A stretch of 64,000 bases of DNA from Corynebacterium coyleae (GCF_030408635.1 NZ_CP047198.1:1054001-1118000); one strand, 5' to 3'. Counted from the stretch's first letter, positions 1 through 9,596 are shown. The notes: generated from the letters alone by a model not told the origin. A program made the numbers and translations.

Positions 1-1
1 A

Positions 2-745
2 GCCGAAACCGGGGCGCAGACCAGCGAACCCTCGCGCGTCAACAGGCTATCCGCACCAGCGATGCGCATATTCAACGCTGCAGTGCGCCAAACCGACGTC
101 GCGCGCGCCAAACGCGGCCGCACCTACGCCGACGGCGGGCATGTCCTTGGGCTGACCGCCGTAACTAATGGAATGCACGCAGACGTTGCAGGCAGCCAAA
201 ACGAGCCCTTCCGCACCACACTCGTCCTGCCGCACCGCAGCCGCGAAGACATCGAAACAGCCATCGGCTCGCTTGTGCGCGAAGCAGGTTCCCTCGAGCG
301 CCTCCGTGCCGGGGAACTCAATGACGACGTCCTTGACATCCTGCTCTGCTCCTCACCCGACGAGGTGCGGTTTTACTGCGACTGCCCGGACAACGCCCAA
401 GTTTGCAAGCACGCGGTCGCGTTCGCACAGTGCGCTGCCGAACTTATCGACGACGACCCGAGCCTCATCCTCTCCATGCGCGGCATCACGCTTAACGCGC
501 TCGAAGACCGCAAACGGCGCGAATCACACAACATGGCGCTCGAGAACTCCGCGCCGGGTTCGCCGTACTTCTGGGATGGGCACGACCTGCCCGATCTGCC
601 ACACCCGAAGATCGCGCCGATGATCGAAGATTCGGACATCCACTTGCTGCACCGTGCGATGCAATCTGTGTCGTTTACCAACATCGACCAATTGCGCGCG
701 GTAGCAGATATCGAGGATCTTTACGACGACCTCACGCGTTCATAG
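2..745 (+). CDS. SWIM zinc-finger family protein (5' end outside window)
   Basis: The reading frame is open to the left window edge, so the gene probably begins upstream; the first in-window ATG is at 62. Counting from that ATG, a SWIM-type zinc motif CxCx6CxH is visible at C106, C108, C115 and H117. The N-terminal stretch (GRTYADGGHVLGL) is typical of actinobacterial SWIM proteins, which are usually encoded next to a SNF2-type helicase; that neighbour would lie outside the window. SWIM domains bind nucleic acid or protein; the exact function is unknown. The C-terminal 80 residues hold no motif I recognise. The family call is firm, the start is not. Confidence 0.75.
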   Translation, partial: AETGAQTSEPSRVNRLSAPAMRIFNAAVRQTDVARAKRGRTYADGGHVLGLTAVTNGMHADVAGSQNEPFRTTLVLPHRSREDIETAIGSLVREAGSLERLRAGELNDDVLDILLCSSPDEVRFYCDCPDNAQVCKHAVAFAQCAAELIDDDPSLILSMRGITLNALEDRKRRESHNMALENSAPGSPYFWDGHDLPDLPHPKIAPMIEDSDIHLLHRAMQSVSFTNIDQLRAVADIEDLYDDLTRS

Positions 746-803
746 TTCATATGTTCGAATATATTGTGTGCTGTGTCGTGATGGGGTGGTAGTTGTTGTG
801 GGT

Positions 804-1952
804 ATGACGCGCACGACATTCATTCACACGTCCGACCTGCAGTTGGGCATGACAAGGAAGTTCCTGTCCGCCGACGCCCAATCGCGTTTCAACGAAGCCC
901 GGCTCCGCGCGGTAACGCGCCTCGGCGAGATCGCCGAAGAGCGCGGAGCTGAATTTATCGTGGTTGCAGGCGACGTGTTCGAACACAATTCGCTCAAGCG
1001 CGAAACGCGGGGGCGCGCACTCGAAGCATTGCGGCATCTCCCGGTGCCGGTGTATCTGTTGCCGGGAAACCACGACCCGTTGGTGGCGGATTCCATCTTT
1101 AATTTCACCTCTGACATTGATGGGGTGACGGTCTTGGGAGACTCCACGCCCGTGGAGGTCCGCGAAGGCGTGGAGATTGTCGGTGCGCCACTGCTGGCCA
1201 AGCATGCCTCCGAGGATTTGTGCGCGAAGGGGATTCGGAATCTGGAGCCGACAGAAAACGTGCGCATCTTGGTCGGCCACGGCCAGGCAGAAGGCTATGG
1301 CACCGAGGAGACGGCGGCGCTTATCGACATTGCCAAACTAGATGCGGCAATCGATCGCGGCGTGATCGATTACGTGGCGTTGGGAGATACCCACTCCACG
1401 CAATCACTGTCGGACTCAGGTCGAGTGTGGTTCTCCGGCTCCCCGGAAACCACCGACTACTTCGACCGTTCACCTGGCGCGAAGGGCGGGGAAGTGGATT
1501 CCGGCAACGCGCTAGTCGTGACCGTGGAGAAGGACAGTCTGACATCCACAGTCGAGGTTGAGAAGGTTCCGGTTGGCACCTGGACGTTCGAAGCACGCTT
1601 CTGGGAGGTCAACGATGCCGACGATGTTGCCGCGGTTATCGACGATCTGAAGGCCTATCCTGCGAAGGATCGGACCGTGATCAAGTATGCGCTCTCCGGC
1701 ACGCTTGGCCTGGAAGCAACCCGTACGTTGCAACGAGAGTTAGACGAGTTAGAGCCGGTCTTTGCCGCTCTCTACGAGCGGGAGCGGTTGATGAGCCTGC
1801 ACCTCGAGCCAGACGAGGAAGAGCTAGAGAATTTGCCGCTGACGGGTTACGCCAAGGAGGCGATGCGCGAGCTTATAGGTGTTGCTGGCGATGAGGCTAC
1901 AGCGCGCGATGCCGTGAACTTGTTGTTCCGTCTGTCTAAGGAGGTCCACTAA
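804..1952 (+). CDS. SbcD-like metallophosphoesterase (DNA repair exonuclease family)
   Basis: A 382-residue calcineurin-like phosphoesterase. The metal-binding motifs appear in order: HTSDLQLG near residue 10, VVAGDVFE, LPGNHD, VGHGQ and ALGDTH. The first motif reads D-L-Q where the SbcD/Mre11 consensus is D-x-H. It lies two bases upstream of the SbcC-like ATPase gene, so the two very likely form an Mre11-Rad50-type nuclease complex acting on DNA ends. An in-frame extension to TTG 768 exists, but ATG 804 gives a protein that starts directly on the domain. The C-terminal 120 residues are acidic and would be the capping or ATPase-contact region. Confidence 0.85.
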   Translation: MTRTTFIHTSDLQLGMTRKFLSADAQSRFNEARLRAVTRLGEIAEERGAEFIVVAGDVFEHNSLKRETRGRALEALRHLPVPVYLLPGNHDPLVADSIFNFTSDIDGVTVLGDSTPVEVREGVEIVGAPLLAKHASEDLCAKGIRNLEPTENVRILVGHGQAEGYGTEETAALIDIAKLDAAIDRGVIDYVALGDTHSTQSLSDSGRVWFSGSPETTDYFDRSPGAKGGEVDSGNALVVTVEKDSLTSTVEVEKVPVGTWTFEARFWEVNDADDVAAVIDDLKAYPAKDRTVIKYALSGTLGLEATRTLQRELDELEPVFAALYERERLMSLHLEPDEEELENLPLTGYAKEAMRELIGVAGDEATARDAVNLLFRLSKEVH

Positions 1953-1954
1953 TC

Positions 1955-4624
1955 ATGCGTATCCATTCGCTGACCCTCGACAATGTTCGTGCGATTGAGC
2001 ACCTGGAGCTGCGTGACCTGCCGGATACAGGCGTCATCGTTGTCCACGGACGCAACGAGGCCGGCAAGTCGACCATCTTGGACGCGCTTGATGCAGTACT
2101 CAACGAGCGTCACACTGGCGGCGGCAAGAAGATTCGCGCTCTTGCACCCGCAGGACGTGACGAATCACCAGAGGTAGAACTCAACGCCACGATTGGCGGC
2201 ACCACGTTTACCGTGCGCAAGCGATGGCTCAAGGGAAAGAAATCAGAGCTGACGGTGCACACGCCGGTCCGCGCTAACTTCACCGGCCGCGAAGCCGACG
2301 ATGAGCTTTTGCGGATCCTGGACGAGCACCTGGATACAGCGCTTACTCAGACGCTGTTTCTCCGCCAGGGGGACCTCGATCCAGCGATCGCTGCTGCCGG
2401 TATCCCGACGATCTCTCGTGCCCTTGACGCGGAAGCCGGAGAAGGCGAAACCGGTGAGGAAGATTCAGACCTCGCCCGCGCCATTGATGCCGAATACGAA
2501 AAATACTGGACCAACGCGCAACCACCGAAGAAGAAAGCACCCTATGCGGCGTTGTTTACCGCCGTAGAGGATGCCCGCGAGAAGCTGCGAACACACGAAG
2601 CGGAAGTGCAGCAGCTGTCGCAGTACGTCGATGAGGTTGAGCGACGCAAGAGTGAGATCGACAGCATCGACAAGGAACTGCCTGATGCCGAGCAAGAGTT
2701 GCGTGAGCGCGAGCAGGCAAGCGCTGCGGCGAACCAGGTCCGCGATAAGGCAGCTACCGCCCAGGAGCGCCTCGAGCGAGCGACGATCACTCGCAAACGT
2801 GCTGAGCAGGATGTAGCAGACCGCAACGCCCTGAAGAAGCGCGTGGAGTTGGTCAAACATGAGGAAGCTCAGCTCCGTGAAGAGATTGAGCCTGCACGAA
2901 AAGCCCGTAACGAGGAAGGGGAGAAGATAGCAACCCTTCTTGCGGATGTCGAGGGCGCGAAGACACGACTTACAGACGCACGCACTGCATCCAAACATGC
3001 AGAGACCTTGCGGGATCTTGCACGGGCGAAGCGTCGCCTCAAGACCATCGACGAGCAGCTCGAACGCATTGGCACGGTAGAGCAGGCGTATAAAGAACTG
3101 CTCTCCAACGCGCCAGAGCGCGACGTCACTGACAAACACATTCGGGACCTTGAACAGGCAGAAAACGAGGTCACACTCCAGCGCCGTCTGCGCGACGCAT
3201 CCTCGGCAAAACTAGAGATCACCGCAGATCATGCGACGATCACTGTCGATGGCGATGATCGCCCCATCAACGGTACGGAAACCGTCGCGGTCTTCGAGGG
3301 CTCCACGTTGCAGTTGGGTGAATTCGGCGTGGTGTTCCGCGCAGCCCAAGGCTCTGCAGATCCCCAAAGCGCCGTAGAGAAGGCAGAACGCGCATTTGCT
3401 GATGCACTTGCCGCCACCGGTTGCGACAGTGTTGATGAGGCCCGTGCCGCCCGCGACGCCACGCAGGAGTACGCCTCCGAACTCAAGGTGGCGCGCCAGC
3501 GTCTCGACGACACCCTCGCCGGTGCATCCGCCGACGAACTGCGTGCCGAGCGGACCAAACTGTCGGCACAGGCTGAAGAGCTTGCGGCAGCGCTGAAAGA
3601 CACTGCTGCATCCGATGCCGTAGCGGAGGTGGACGAAGCAGACGCAGAGGAAGCGTTGCGCGAGGCGCAAAAGGCGCTCGCTAGCGCAGAACGTGACGTG
3701 GACGCTGCCGAAGCCGCACTGAAACCCTACGCAGACAAAACCGCAGCACACACGCTGACCGTCCTGGAGACCCGTCTGGAGGCAAAAACAGCAGAAGCCT
3801 CTGCAGCAGCCGCGGAACTGTCCCGTGCGGAGGAAACAACACGTGCCGAAGATTTGGACAAAACTCTCCAGCAAGCGCGTGAAGACGAAACCGAATCCCA
3901 ACAGGTTGTTGACGCGCTAAAGGCGGAATTGGCGGAAGCGGATCCCGAATTCGCCGCATCCCTGCTGGAGGGAGCCACCACACGTCTGAGCAATCTGGAG
4001 AAGCGCAAGAACGATGCACAGAACCGAATCCGCGAGCTCACCGGATACATCGACATGGCCACCGGTACTGCCGAGCAAGCCGACCATGCTGCTGCGGAGC
4101 TCGAGATCGCCCAAGCCGCCCTTGACCGTGCAACGCGACGGGCAGAGGCGGTGAAACTCCTACGCGAGACTATGCACCGCCACCGCGACGTTGCCCGTTC
4201 GCGCTACGCAGCACCGTTTAATGCCGCAGTGCGCGAGCGTGCCCGAATCCTGTTCGGCCCGAGCGTAGATTTCAACTATGGCGATGACCTGACGATTACG
4301 GACCGCACCATCGATGGCGTCACGGTGCCACTCGATCAACTCTCGGGAGGCACCAAGGAGCAGTTAGCAATCCTGACCCGCTTTGCCATCGCAGACCTGG
4401 TGTCCGGAGAGGAGACAGGTGCTCCTGTGCCGGTAGTTGTTGATGACGCGTTGGGTGCGACCGACCCGGAGCGCCTTGCTCGCATGAACTCGCTATTTAG
4501 CCAGGTGGGCAAGCACTCACAGGTGCTCGTACTCACGTGTTTCCCGCAACGATTCGACCGCGTGTCGGCTGCACGGACCTACGCAGTGGATGACTTAAAG
4601 GGGATTCATAAGGGGATTGGATAA
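1955..4624 (+). CDS. SbcC/Rad50-like AAA ATPase with long coiled coil
   Basis: An 889-residue ABC-type ATPase of the Rad50/SMC class. The N-terminal half-domain carries Walker A GRNEAGKST near residues 33-41. A very long Ala/Glu/Arg-rich coiled coil fills roughly residues 180-740. The C-terminal half has the signature LSGGTKEQ and Walker B VPVVVDDAL. No CxxC zinc hook is present: the only cysteine in the coiled-coil region is an isolated one. Dimerisation must therefore differ from classical Rad50. It follows the SbcD-like gene by two bases and presumably gates its nuclease with ATP. The role in DNA repair is inferred from family and pairing. Confidence 0.85.
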   Translation: MRIHSLTLDNVRAIEHLELRDLPDTGVIVVHGRNEAGKSTILDALDAVLNERHTGGGKKIRALAPAGRDESPEVELNATIGGTTFTVRKRWLKGKKSELTVHTPVRANFTGREADDELLRILDEHLDTALTQTLFLRQGDLDPAIAAAGIPTISRALDAEAGEGETGEEDSDLARAIDAEYEKYWTNAQPPKKKAPYAALFTAVEDAREKLRTHEAEVQQLSQYVDEVERRKSEIDSIDKELPDAEQELREREQASAAANQVRDKAATAQERLERATITRKRAEQDVADRNALKKRVELVKHEEAQLREEIEPARKARNEEGEKIATLLADVEGAKTRLTDARTASKHAETLRDLARAKRRLKTIDEQLERIGTVEQAYKELLSNAPERDVTDKHIRDLEQAENEVTLQRRLRDASSAKLEITADHATITVDGDDRPINGTETVAVFEGSTLQLGEFGVVFRAAQGSADPQSAVEKAERAFADALAATGCDSVDEARAARDATQEYASELKVARQRLDDTLAGASADELRAERTKLSAQAEELAAALKDTAASDAVAEVDEADAEEALREAQKALASAERDVDAAEAALKPYADKTAAHTLTVLETRLEAKTAEASAAAAELSRAEETTRAEDLDKTLQQAREDETESQQVVDALKAELAEADPEFAASLLEGATTRLSNLEKRKNDAQNRIRELTGYIDMATGTAEQADHAAAELEIAQAALDRATRRAEAVKLLRETMHRHRDVARSRYAAPFNAAVRERARILFGPSVDFNYGDDLTITDRTIDGVTVPLDQLSGGTKEQLAILTRFAIADLVSGEETGAPVPVVVDDALGATDPERLARMNSLFSQVGKHSQVLVLTCFPQRFDRVSAARTYAVDDLKGIHKGIG

Positions 4625-4635
4625 CATCATCGGTT

Positions 4636-5109
4636 ATGGCTACTCAACCGCGCTGGCTTACTGAGGACGAGCAACACCTCTGGCGACTGATCCTGGCTGC
4701 CTCGAAGAAGGTAAATAACGCCATCGATGAGCGGCTGCAGGAAACCGCAGCCATGTCTGCTCCCGAGTTCTCAATCCTGGTGGTGCTTTCCGAAGCCCCA
4801 GAACGGACAATGCGACTGCGCGAACTGTGTGCCGAGCTGCAATGGGACCGCTCGCGTGCGTCGCACCAGGTCACACGCATGGAAAAGCGCGGATTGGTGT
4901 CGAAGAAGGTGTGTCCGGGCGATGCGCGCGGCGTATTGGTGACTATCACCGATGAAGGCTTCACACGCCTGGAATCTGCAGTGCCGGATCACGTCGAAAC
5001 CGTCCGCCGTCTGATCTTTGATCAACTGACAGACGAGCAAAGGGACGTGCTTCAAACCTGGCTGAACGATGTCATTGCGGCCGACCCACGAACCCCTGAC
5101 GGTTCGTAA
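4636..5109 (+). CDS. MarR family transcriptional regulator
   Basis: A 157-residue winged-helix regulator. The central part [28 protein letters not shown] is the MarR DNA-recognition helix region (given here only as a guide, residues about 62-90), followed by a wing with the typical [14 protein letters not shown] pattern. MarR proteins bind DNA as dimers and release it on binding a small ligand. The gene begins 11 bp after the SbcC-like gene on the same strand, so it may be co-transcribed. No cognate target or ligand can be read from the context. Confidence 0.85.
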   Translation: MATQPRWLTEDEQHLWRLILAASKKVNNAIDERLQETAAMSAPEFSILVVLSEAPERTMRLRELCAELQWDRSRASHQVTRMEKRGLVSKKVCPGDARGVLVTITDEGFTRLESAVPDHVETVRRLIFDQLTDEQRDVLQTWLNDVIAADPRTPDGS

Positions 5110-5180
5110 AAATATCGCAACATGTTTCCAGAACCATTGCCGGAGCGAGGGAAGCGGAGTTTGATGGAGGCATGTCTTAT

Positions 5181-5396
5181 ATGAATAGCTCCCAGAACTT
5201 TAGTAACACTCCGAAGCGACTTGAACGGTCAATGACTGATAAGTACATCGCGGGCGTATGCGGTGGCATAGCGAAATACTTCGGGGTGGACTCCACCCTC
5301 GTTCGCGTGGTCTTCATCCTGCTGGTACTCGCCGGGGTAATGCCGGGCCTGTTGGCATACATCGTTGCTTGGATGATCATGCCGGCAGAGTTCTAA
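5181..5396 (+). CDS. PspC domain membrane protein
   Basis: A 71-residue protein made almost entirely of a PspC domain: the stretch [19 protein letters not shown] is the family hallmark and is followed by one hydrophobic membrane segment ([20 protein letters not shown]). PspC-type proteins belong to envelope-stress responses. An ATG at 5172 is also in frame, but the purine-rich ATGGAGG (5164-5170) lies only one base from it and ten bases from ATG 5181, so 5181 is the better start. The gene is followed by a strong hairpin, so transcription ends here. Confidence 0.8.
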   Translation: MNSSQNFSNTPKRLERSMTDKYIAGVCGGIAKYFGVDSTLVRVVFILLVLAGVMPGLLAYIVAWMIMPAEF

Positions 5397-5420
5397 AACA
5401 CAGAGTTTTAGAAAATAATG

Positions 5421-5464
5421 CAGCCCGTGATGTGGTTCGTCGCTACGAACTCCATCACGGGCTG
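5421..5464. terminator. bidirectional terminator hairpin
   Basis: A perfect 12-bp stem (cagcccgtgatg at 5421-5432 with its complement at 5453-5464) encloses a second small stem, gttcgt/acgaac. It lies between two convergent genes, the PspC gene (+) and the secreted peptidase gene (-), and can serve both. Confidence 0.75.
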
Positions 5465-5480
5465 ACGCCTATGCGCGGGG

Positions 5481-7094
5481 CTATCCCTGGTTGAAGTACC
5501 CCGGCTGATCAACCGGTCCAAGGTTGCCGGTGCGCAGGTATTCGACAACCTGACGGTCGACAGCCTGGTTGCCGCGCCCGACGTGACCGTGGCCCGGGCC
5601 GTGAACCGTCACCACGTGCGAGCCCATCGGCTGGGCGATGCCGAAGCGTCCCGCATACATGGTTTGCGGATCACGCGTGGCGTTGATCTGCAGTGGACGA
5701 GTCTTCAGCTTCGAACCGTTGAGCGCCACCTTGCCCGTGACTGGCGCTGCGCCGTTGCAGGTCACACCAGAGCCGAACTGCAGAGCAGGGGCGGTGATGA
5801 CCTCGCCGGTCTGGTTGGCCCAAAACGCTTCCGGAATAAGGCCGTAGTCCGGCGCAGCGATGTTCTCGTTGCAGGTCTGCACGGCGAGCAACTCGTTGCG
5901 GGCGATGGACTCGTCTTGGAGGAACTTCATCAACTCAGGCGCCGGCTTGGCCTGGTCTTGCTTTAGCGAGCCATTGGTGAGCCGTGCAAGCGAGTCCCAG
6001 TCCGCAGGCGAGGGCAGCACATTGCGAGTGGCCAGCAGCAGCGGTGATGACACCTGGTTCGCACCCGGGTTGAGCATGCGGGAGATAATGCCTTCGCCCT
6101 CTACACGGGCCTTGCCGGCAGCCGACATAGCGTCTGCGCCCGCTTGGCCGGCAAACGCGAGTGCAGGCGGAAGGTCGCCCACACGGGCTGGCGGTGGGGT
6201 CACGGTCGGGTTAGTGCCGGACTGTGCGACGACCACGTTCGACCAGTACTGGTACGCCTTCAGTGGGGTATTGCCCATGCGGTACTTTGCGTCGTTTGCG
6301 GCGACCCACGCGAAGTACTCGTTTAGTGCACGTTCGTAGCCGCCCTTTTGGTCCAGCAGGATCTTCGACCACTGGTCGTTCGGGTTCATCGCGGAGTCGA
6401 GGACGACCTTGTCGGTGCGGTTGGGGAACATCGACGCGTACGCCGAGCCCAAGTACGTGCCGTACGACAAGCCCATGATTGAGATGGTGTCGTATCCAAG
6501 CGCCCAGCGGACCATGTCCCAGTCACGGGCGTTGTTGTAGGTGGTGATCGTCTTGGTGTAGCCCGGACGAGGCTTCTCGCACAGTTCGCGGGTGAGTCCG
6601 CCTTGGGTGACCGTGGCGTCCCATGTCAGCTTCGCTATGTCGGCAGGGCCGTTCATTGCAGGGTCAGCGCACTTCAACTGAGTAGAACCAATCAGGCCAC
6701 GCGGTTGTACCGCTACGAGATCCCACTCGTTGCGCATCTCCTGCGGCCACTTCATGCCTTCGTTCATGCCGAAGAAGCTGTAAGCATCGCCACCAGGCCC
6801 GCCTGGGTTGCCGAAGATCGCGCCACGACGTGCACCCGGATTTTGAGCCGGGATCTTGATAAAGCCAACGGAGATGTCGCCAGCCGTGGGGTTGTCGTAG
6901 TGCATGGGCACCAAAATGCGGCCGCACTGTGCGCCCTTGGCATCAACGTAGAACGGGCACGACTCCCACGTAATGACAGGGGAAGTCGGCTGCGCGTGAG
7001 CAGGGGTTGCGGTCAGTGGTGACAAGGTGAGTGCCAGCGCGCCGAGTGCTGCAGCACTTCGCTTGACGACGCGTCTCGTGACCGACTTCAACAT
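5481..7094 (-). CDS. secreted alpha/beta hydrolase, TAP-like (tripeptidyl aminopeptidase type)
   Basis: A 537-residue exported serine hydrolase. The N-terminus has a basic start and a hydrophobic segment ending in ATPAHA, a plausible signal peptidase site. The oxyanion motif GNPGGPGG and the nucleophile elbow GLSYGTYLG (Ser210) mark the alpha/beta hydrolase fold; the C-terminal part with GPGHGHVG supplies the likely catalytic His and matches the TAP-like C-terminal domain. Members cleave N-terminal tripeptides or ester/amide substrates. ATG 7115 is in frame but ATG 7094 sits 7-8 nt behind an AAAGGAG ribosome site, so 7094 is chosen. Substrate unknown. Confidence 0.85.
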   Translation of the reverse strand: MLKSVTRRVVKRSAAALGALALTLSPLTATPAHAQPTSPVITWESCPFYVDAKGAQCGRILVPMHYDNPTAGDISVGFIKIPAQNPGARRGAIFGNPGGPGGDAYSFFGMNEGMKWPQEMRNEWDLVAVQPRGLIGSTQLKCADPAMNGPADIAKLTWDATVTQGGLTRELCEKPRPGYTKTITTYNNARDWDMVRWALGYDTISIMGLSYGTYLGSAYASMFPNRTDKVVLDSAMNPNDQWSKILLDQKGGYERALNEYFAWVAANDAKYRMGNTPLKAYQYWSNVVVAQSGTNPTVTPPPARVGDLPPALAFAGQAGADAMSAAGKARVEGEGIISRMLNPGANQVSSPLLLATRNVLPSPADWDSLARLTNGSLKQDQAKPAPELMKFLQDESIARNELLAVQTCNENIAAPDYGLIPEAFWANQTGEVITAPALQFGSGVTCNGAAPVTGKVALNGSKLKTRPLQINATRDPQTMYAGRFGIAQPMGSHVVTVHGPGHGHVGRGNQAVDRQVVEYLRTGNLGPVDQPGYFNQG

Positions 7095-7166
7095 AGCCAG
7101 GCTCCTTTTCTCCATACCTAAGGTTTCGCTTAACCGAATCTACCGGAGTTGTCAGCTATCGCCACG

Positions 7167-7625
7167 CTACGCGCCGATTCTTTCGCGAATTGCACGCTGC
7201 ACGTGGTCTTGATCCGCCACGGCAACGAGGCAGTCATCTGCATTGCGGACACAGATGCGCACCGTGGGCCCGCCGAGGGTGAACGCGTCCGCATCGGCGT
7301 AGCGGTCCGGCTGGTCGGTCAGCATGGCAATACCGGTGAAGTGGATCAGGCTGGGTTCTTCTCCGGGGCGCACGTCCTTGATGTCCGAATATGAGATGGT
7401 TCTGGATCGGCTGCCAAGGGTGGTGGTGAGGGAGTCGTGGTCAAGAACCAGCGCCACTTTGCGGGAGAAAATCCAGAGCCCCCAAAGCACCACCACGAAT
7501 CCAAACAACAGCGCACCGTAGAGTTCGCCGCTCAACGCTGCAACGACGACTGCCACAATGACGAAACCCGCGACGAATGCCGCGGGTAGACCGCCTGGAT
7601 GGCGGGTAAACACTTTCCGCTCCAT
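7167..7625 (-). CDS. small membrane protein with PH-like domain
   Basis: A 152-residue protein. Two hydrophobic segments (about residues 13-32 and 37-52) are followed by a soluble beta-rich region reminiscent of the bacterial PH-like domain (YSDIKDVRPGEEPSLIHFTG). Such proteins are common and mostly uncharacterised in corynebacteria. It begins 17 bp after the end of the yceI-like gene on the same strand, so the two may be co-transcribed. Function not assignable. Confidence 0.6.
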   Translation of the reverse strand: MERKVFTRHPGGLPAAFVAGFVIVAVVVAALSGELYGALLFGFVVVLWGLWIFSRKVALVLDHDSLTTTLGSRSRTISYSDIKDVRPGEEPSLIHFTGIAMLTDQPDRYADADAFTLGGPTVRICVRNADDCLVAVADQDHVQRAIRERIGA

Positions 7626-7642
7626 GGCGGCGAGTATAAGGC

Positions 7643-8176
7643 CTACTGCTTGATGCCGGAGCCTTCGATCTCGATGCCGACCTTCTCGCTGACCAGCATG
7701 CCGCCGGAGTTCAGCGGTGCCTGGAAGTCGATGCCGAAGTCCGTGCGGTTAATGGTGGTGCGAGCTTCGAAGCCGATGCGTGTGTTGCCGAACGGATCCT
7801 CTTCGACGCCAAACGTCTCGACGTCAAACGTGATCGGCTTGGTGGTGCCCTTGATGGTGAGGTCGCCAGTGACGGAGCCGTTTCCCGACTCATCGATGTT
7901 GAACTCGGTGGCGGTGAACGTCATTTCCGGGTGCTTGTCGACGGCGAAGAAGTCGTCGCCACGCACATGCTCATCACGATCAGCGTTGTTCGTATCGACG
8001 CTCGCGGTGCGCACAGTGCCCGTCGCGGTGCTCTCGGCCGGGTTCTCGGCGATGGTTAGTGTTGCATCGAAGTCGGTGAACTCGCCGCGGACTTTGGTCA
8101 CCATCGCGTGGCGCACGGTGAAGCCGATGGTGGAGTGGGCAGGGTCGAGGTTGTAAGTACCGGTCAGGTTAGTCAT
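7643..8176 (-). CDS. YceI family protein
   Basis: A 177-residue YceI domain protein. The start (TYNLDPAHSTIGFTVRHAMVTKVRGEF, quoted in part) and the central GDLTIKGTTKPITFDV are diagnostic of the family, a lipocalin-like beta barrel that binds polyisoprenoid or other hydrophobic ligands. There is no signal peptide, so unlike many proteobacterial homologues this protein should be cytoplasmic. It has a good ribosome site (aaaggagacgca before ATG 8176). Confidence 0.9.
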   Translation of the reverse strand: MTNLTGTYNLDPAHSTIGFTVRHAMVTKVRGEFTDFDATLTIAENPAESTATGTVRTASVDTNNADRDEHVRGDDFFAVDKHPEMTFTATEFNIDESGNGSVTGDLTIKGTTKPITFDVETFGVEEDPFGNTRIGFEARTTINRTDFGIDFQAPLNSGGMLVSEKVGIEIEGSGIKQ

Positions 8177-8242
8177 TGCGTCTCCTTTATTTGATGTCGT
8201 TTGAACGTGTGGCGCCGACTGTAACGGAGTAATGGTGACACG

Positions 8243-9163
8243 TCAACAATTGTTTGACCGGCAATTTGCTGGTTGAGAAGTAGCTCGCTTAATGAGCAGA
8301 TACGCTCCGGCGGTCGCCGCCACGGTGGCCACCAACGAGATCGCAAGATCGCTTGACGACAACGCCGCCAAGTCCACCCCGTCCACGCCGAATGCGTCCG
8401 GCGCGTAGGCGAACGTGTTGCCGACTGTGTGCACCGCAGCCGCCGCTTCAATCCCACCGGTTGTGTGGGTGAGGAAGATGGCGCACAGCGCGAACACTGT
8501 GACGCTGACCATGCCTTGCCATCCGTAGTGGTGGCCTGACAGGAAAAACAGCAGCGGCAGCAGATACGCAATCACGGCGGAGGAGAACCACTGGCCGGTG
8601 ATCTGCACAAGCGAGCCGCGGAAGAAGAGCTCCTCGGACAGCGACTGGAGCGGTGCCATCGCGACGATGACGGCCAGTGCGGCGACATTCATAAAAGTAA
8701 AAGTCGCCTGGGACCGGTCCGAGATAACCACCGCGTAGATGCCCTCGGCGCCGAGGAACAGCAGGGCGGGTAGCAAGGCGAGCCCGAAGTTGCGCCACCT
8801 AAAGCGCAGTTCCCTGGACCACAGCGCACGGGGGTCGCGGCCTGTCACTCGGGCAGCGATGAACCCCGCGGGGATCATCGCCACCCACCCAATAAATGTT
8901 GCAGCTGCGAGATACGGATGCTCCAAAAACGAGTATTCCGCGAACGCGCTGACCTCAGGATGGGCGATCTTCTCGTACAGGTAGAACAGGCCGATCGCCG
9001 CGCTCGTTAGCGTGACCAAAAGCACCAGAGCGATGACGAGTTCAATCAACGGACGCCACCATGCCGGCCGGGGTGGAGTGGGGTTGTCAGTGTTGGGCGG
9101 TGTGGCGGGTCGTCGATACGCGCGTCCGAGGAGGTGGTAGGCGGGGGATGTAGAGACTTTCAA
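8243..9163 (-). CDS. CPBP family intramembrane metalloprotease
   Basis: A 306-residue integral membrane protein with about eight hydrophobic segments. The CPBP (CAAX protease and bacteriocin-processing) motif is seen as SLSEELFFRGSL; the EE pair plus downstream His residues would bind zinc. The N-terminus has a Pro-rich cytoplasmic tail. I place the start at TTG 9163 because AAAGG lies 7 nt upstream and because an earlier TTG/GTG-type start at 9223 would overlap the end of the broken gene just upstream. Members process prenylated proteins or peptides, or confer bacteriocin self-immunity. The bacteriocin-like genes in this window are 4 kb away. Confidence 0.75.
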   Translation of the reverse strand: MKVSTSPAYHLLGRAYRRPATPPNTDNPTPPRPAWWRPLIELVIALVLLVTLTSAAIGLFYLYEKIAHPEVSAFAEYSFLEHPYLAAATFIGWVAMIPAGFIAARVTGRDPRALWSRELRFRWRNFGLALLPALLFLGAEGIYAVVISDRSQATFTFMNVAALAVIVAMAPLQSLSEELFFRGSLVQITGQWFSSAVIAYLLPLLFFLSGHHYGWQGMVSVTVFALCAIFLTHTTGGIEAAAAVHTVGNTFAYAPDAFGVDGVDLAALSSSDLAISLVATVAATAGAYLLIKRATSQPANCRSNNC

Positions 9164-9179
9164 GATGTGACCTTTCTCG

Positions 9180-9380
9180 CTACTCGCCGTGTTTCTTATC
9201 CCAGCGATACATGTGGAAGTCAAAGATTGGCAGAATGGCGATGTAGTAGACCCCCGGTGTCCACGCGGCCGGTTTGAGTAAGTTGCTTAGGTTGAAATTG
9301 TCCCTGTCAACAGGAAACACGATATACATGGCCAGGACGGCCAAAGGGACGACTATGAAACTCTGCCACCATGGCGGAAC
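9180..9380 (-). pseudogene. C-terminal remnant of a membrane protein gene
   Basis: The minus strand reads an open segment of 66 codons that ends in YRWDKKHGE-stop only 17 nt before the start of the CPBP gene. It contains two hydrophobic stretches (FIVVPLAVLAMYIVF and VYYIAILPIFDF). The frame is closed upstream by a TAG at 9383-9381 and has no ATG in a suitable place. The likely reading is that the 5' part was removed when the accessory DNA to the right arrived. It marks the left breakpoint of the variable region. Confidence 0.55.
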
Positions 9381-9383
9381 CTA

Positions 9384-9545
9384 TGGGGCTCCATCCTCTT
9401 CTCTTGCGGTAAGTGCTCCGCCAAAACCAATTTCGAACCGAGAGCCCATTCCAAAGCCTCCTTACTACAAAAAGCTTAATACCGCCCGCGTGACAACGGG
9501 TGCGACAAAGAGGGGGCTGTGAATTGCACTCCCGGAACGACCCCG
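9384..9545. other. accessory junction sequence without recognisable gene
   Basis: Between the truncated membrane gene and the insertion-sequence end nothing with coding character was found. The last bases (about 9530-9545) look loosely like the sequence just upstream of the right end of the IS481 element, so part of this could be eroded transposase DNA. Confidence 0.3.
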
Positions 9546-9589
9546 AAAACAAAAATCTCGAGACACCGTAGGAACGATGTCTCGAGACA
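9546..9589. repeat. solo copy of the IS481 element right end
   Basis: These 44 bp are identical to 13007-13050, the right end of the IS481-type element, and include the terminal motif ggaacgatgtctcgagaca. There is no transposase next to it, so it is a relic of a second, deleted copy or a product of recombination between copies. Confidence 0.8.
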
Positions 9590-9596
9590 ACGGGAC

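Noticed and set aside
5110-5180. Start of the PspC gene at ATG 5172
   Set aside because: The ribosome site would be only one base away; ATG 5181 gives normal spacing.
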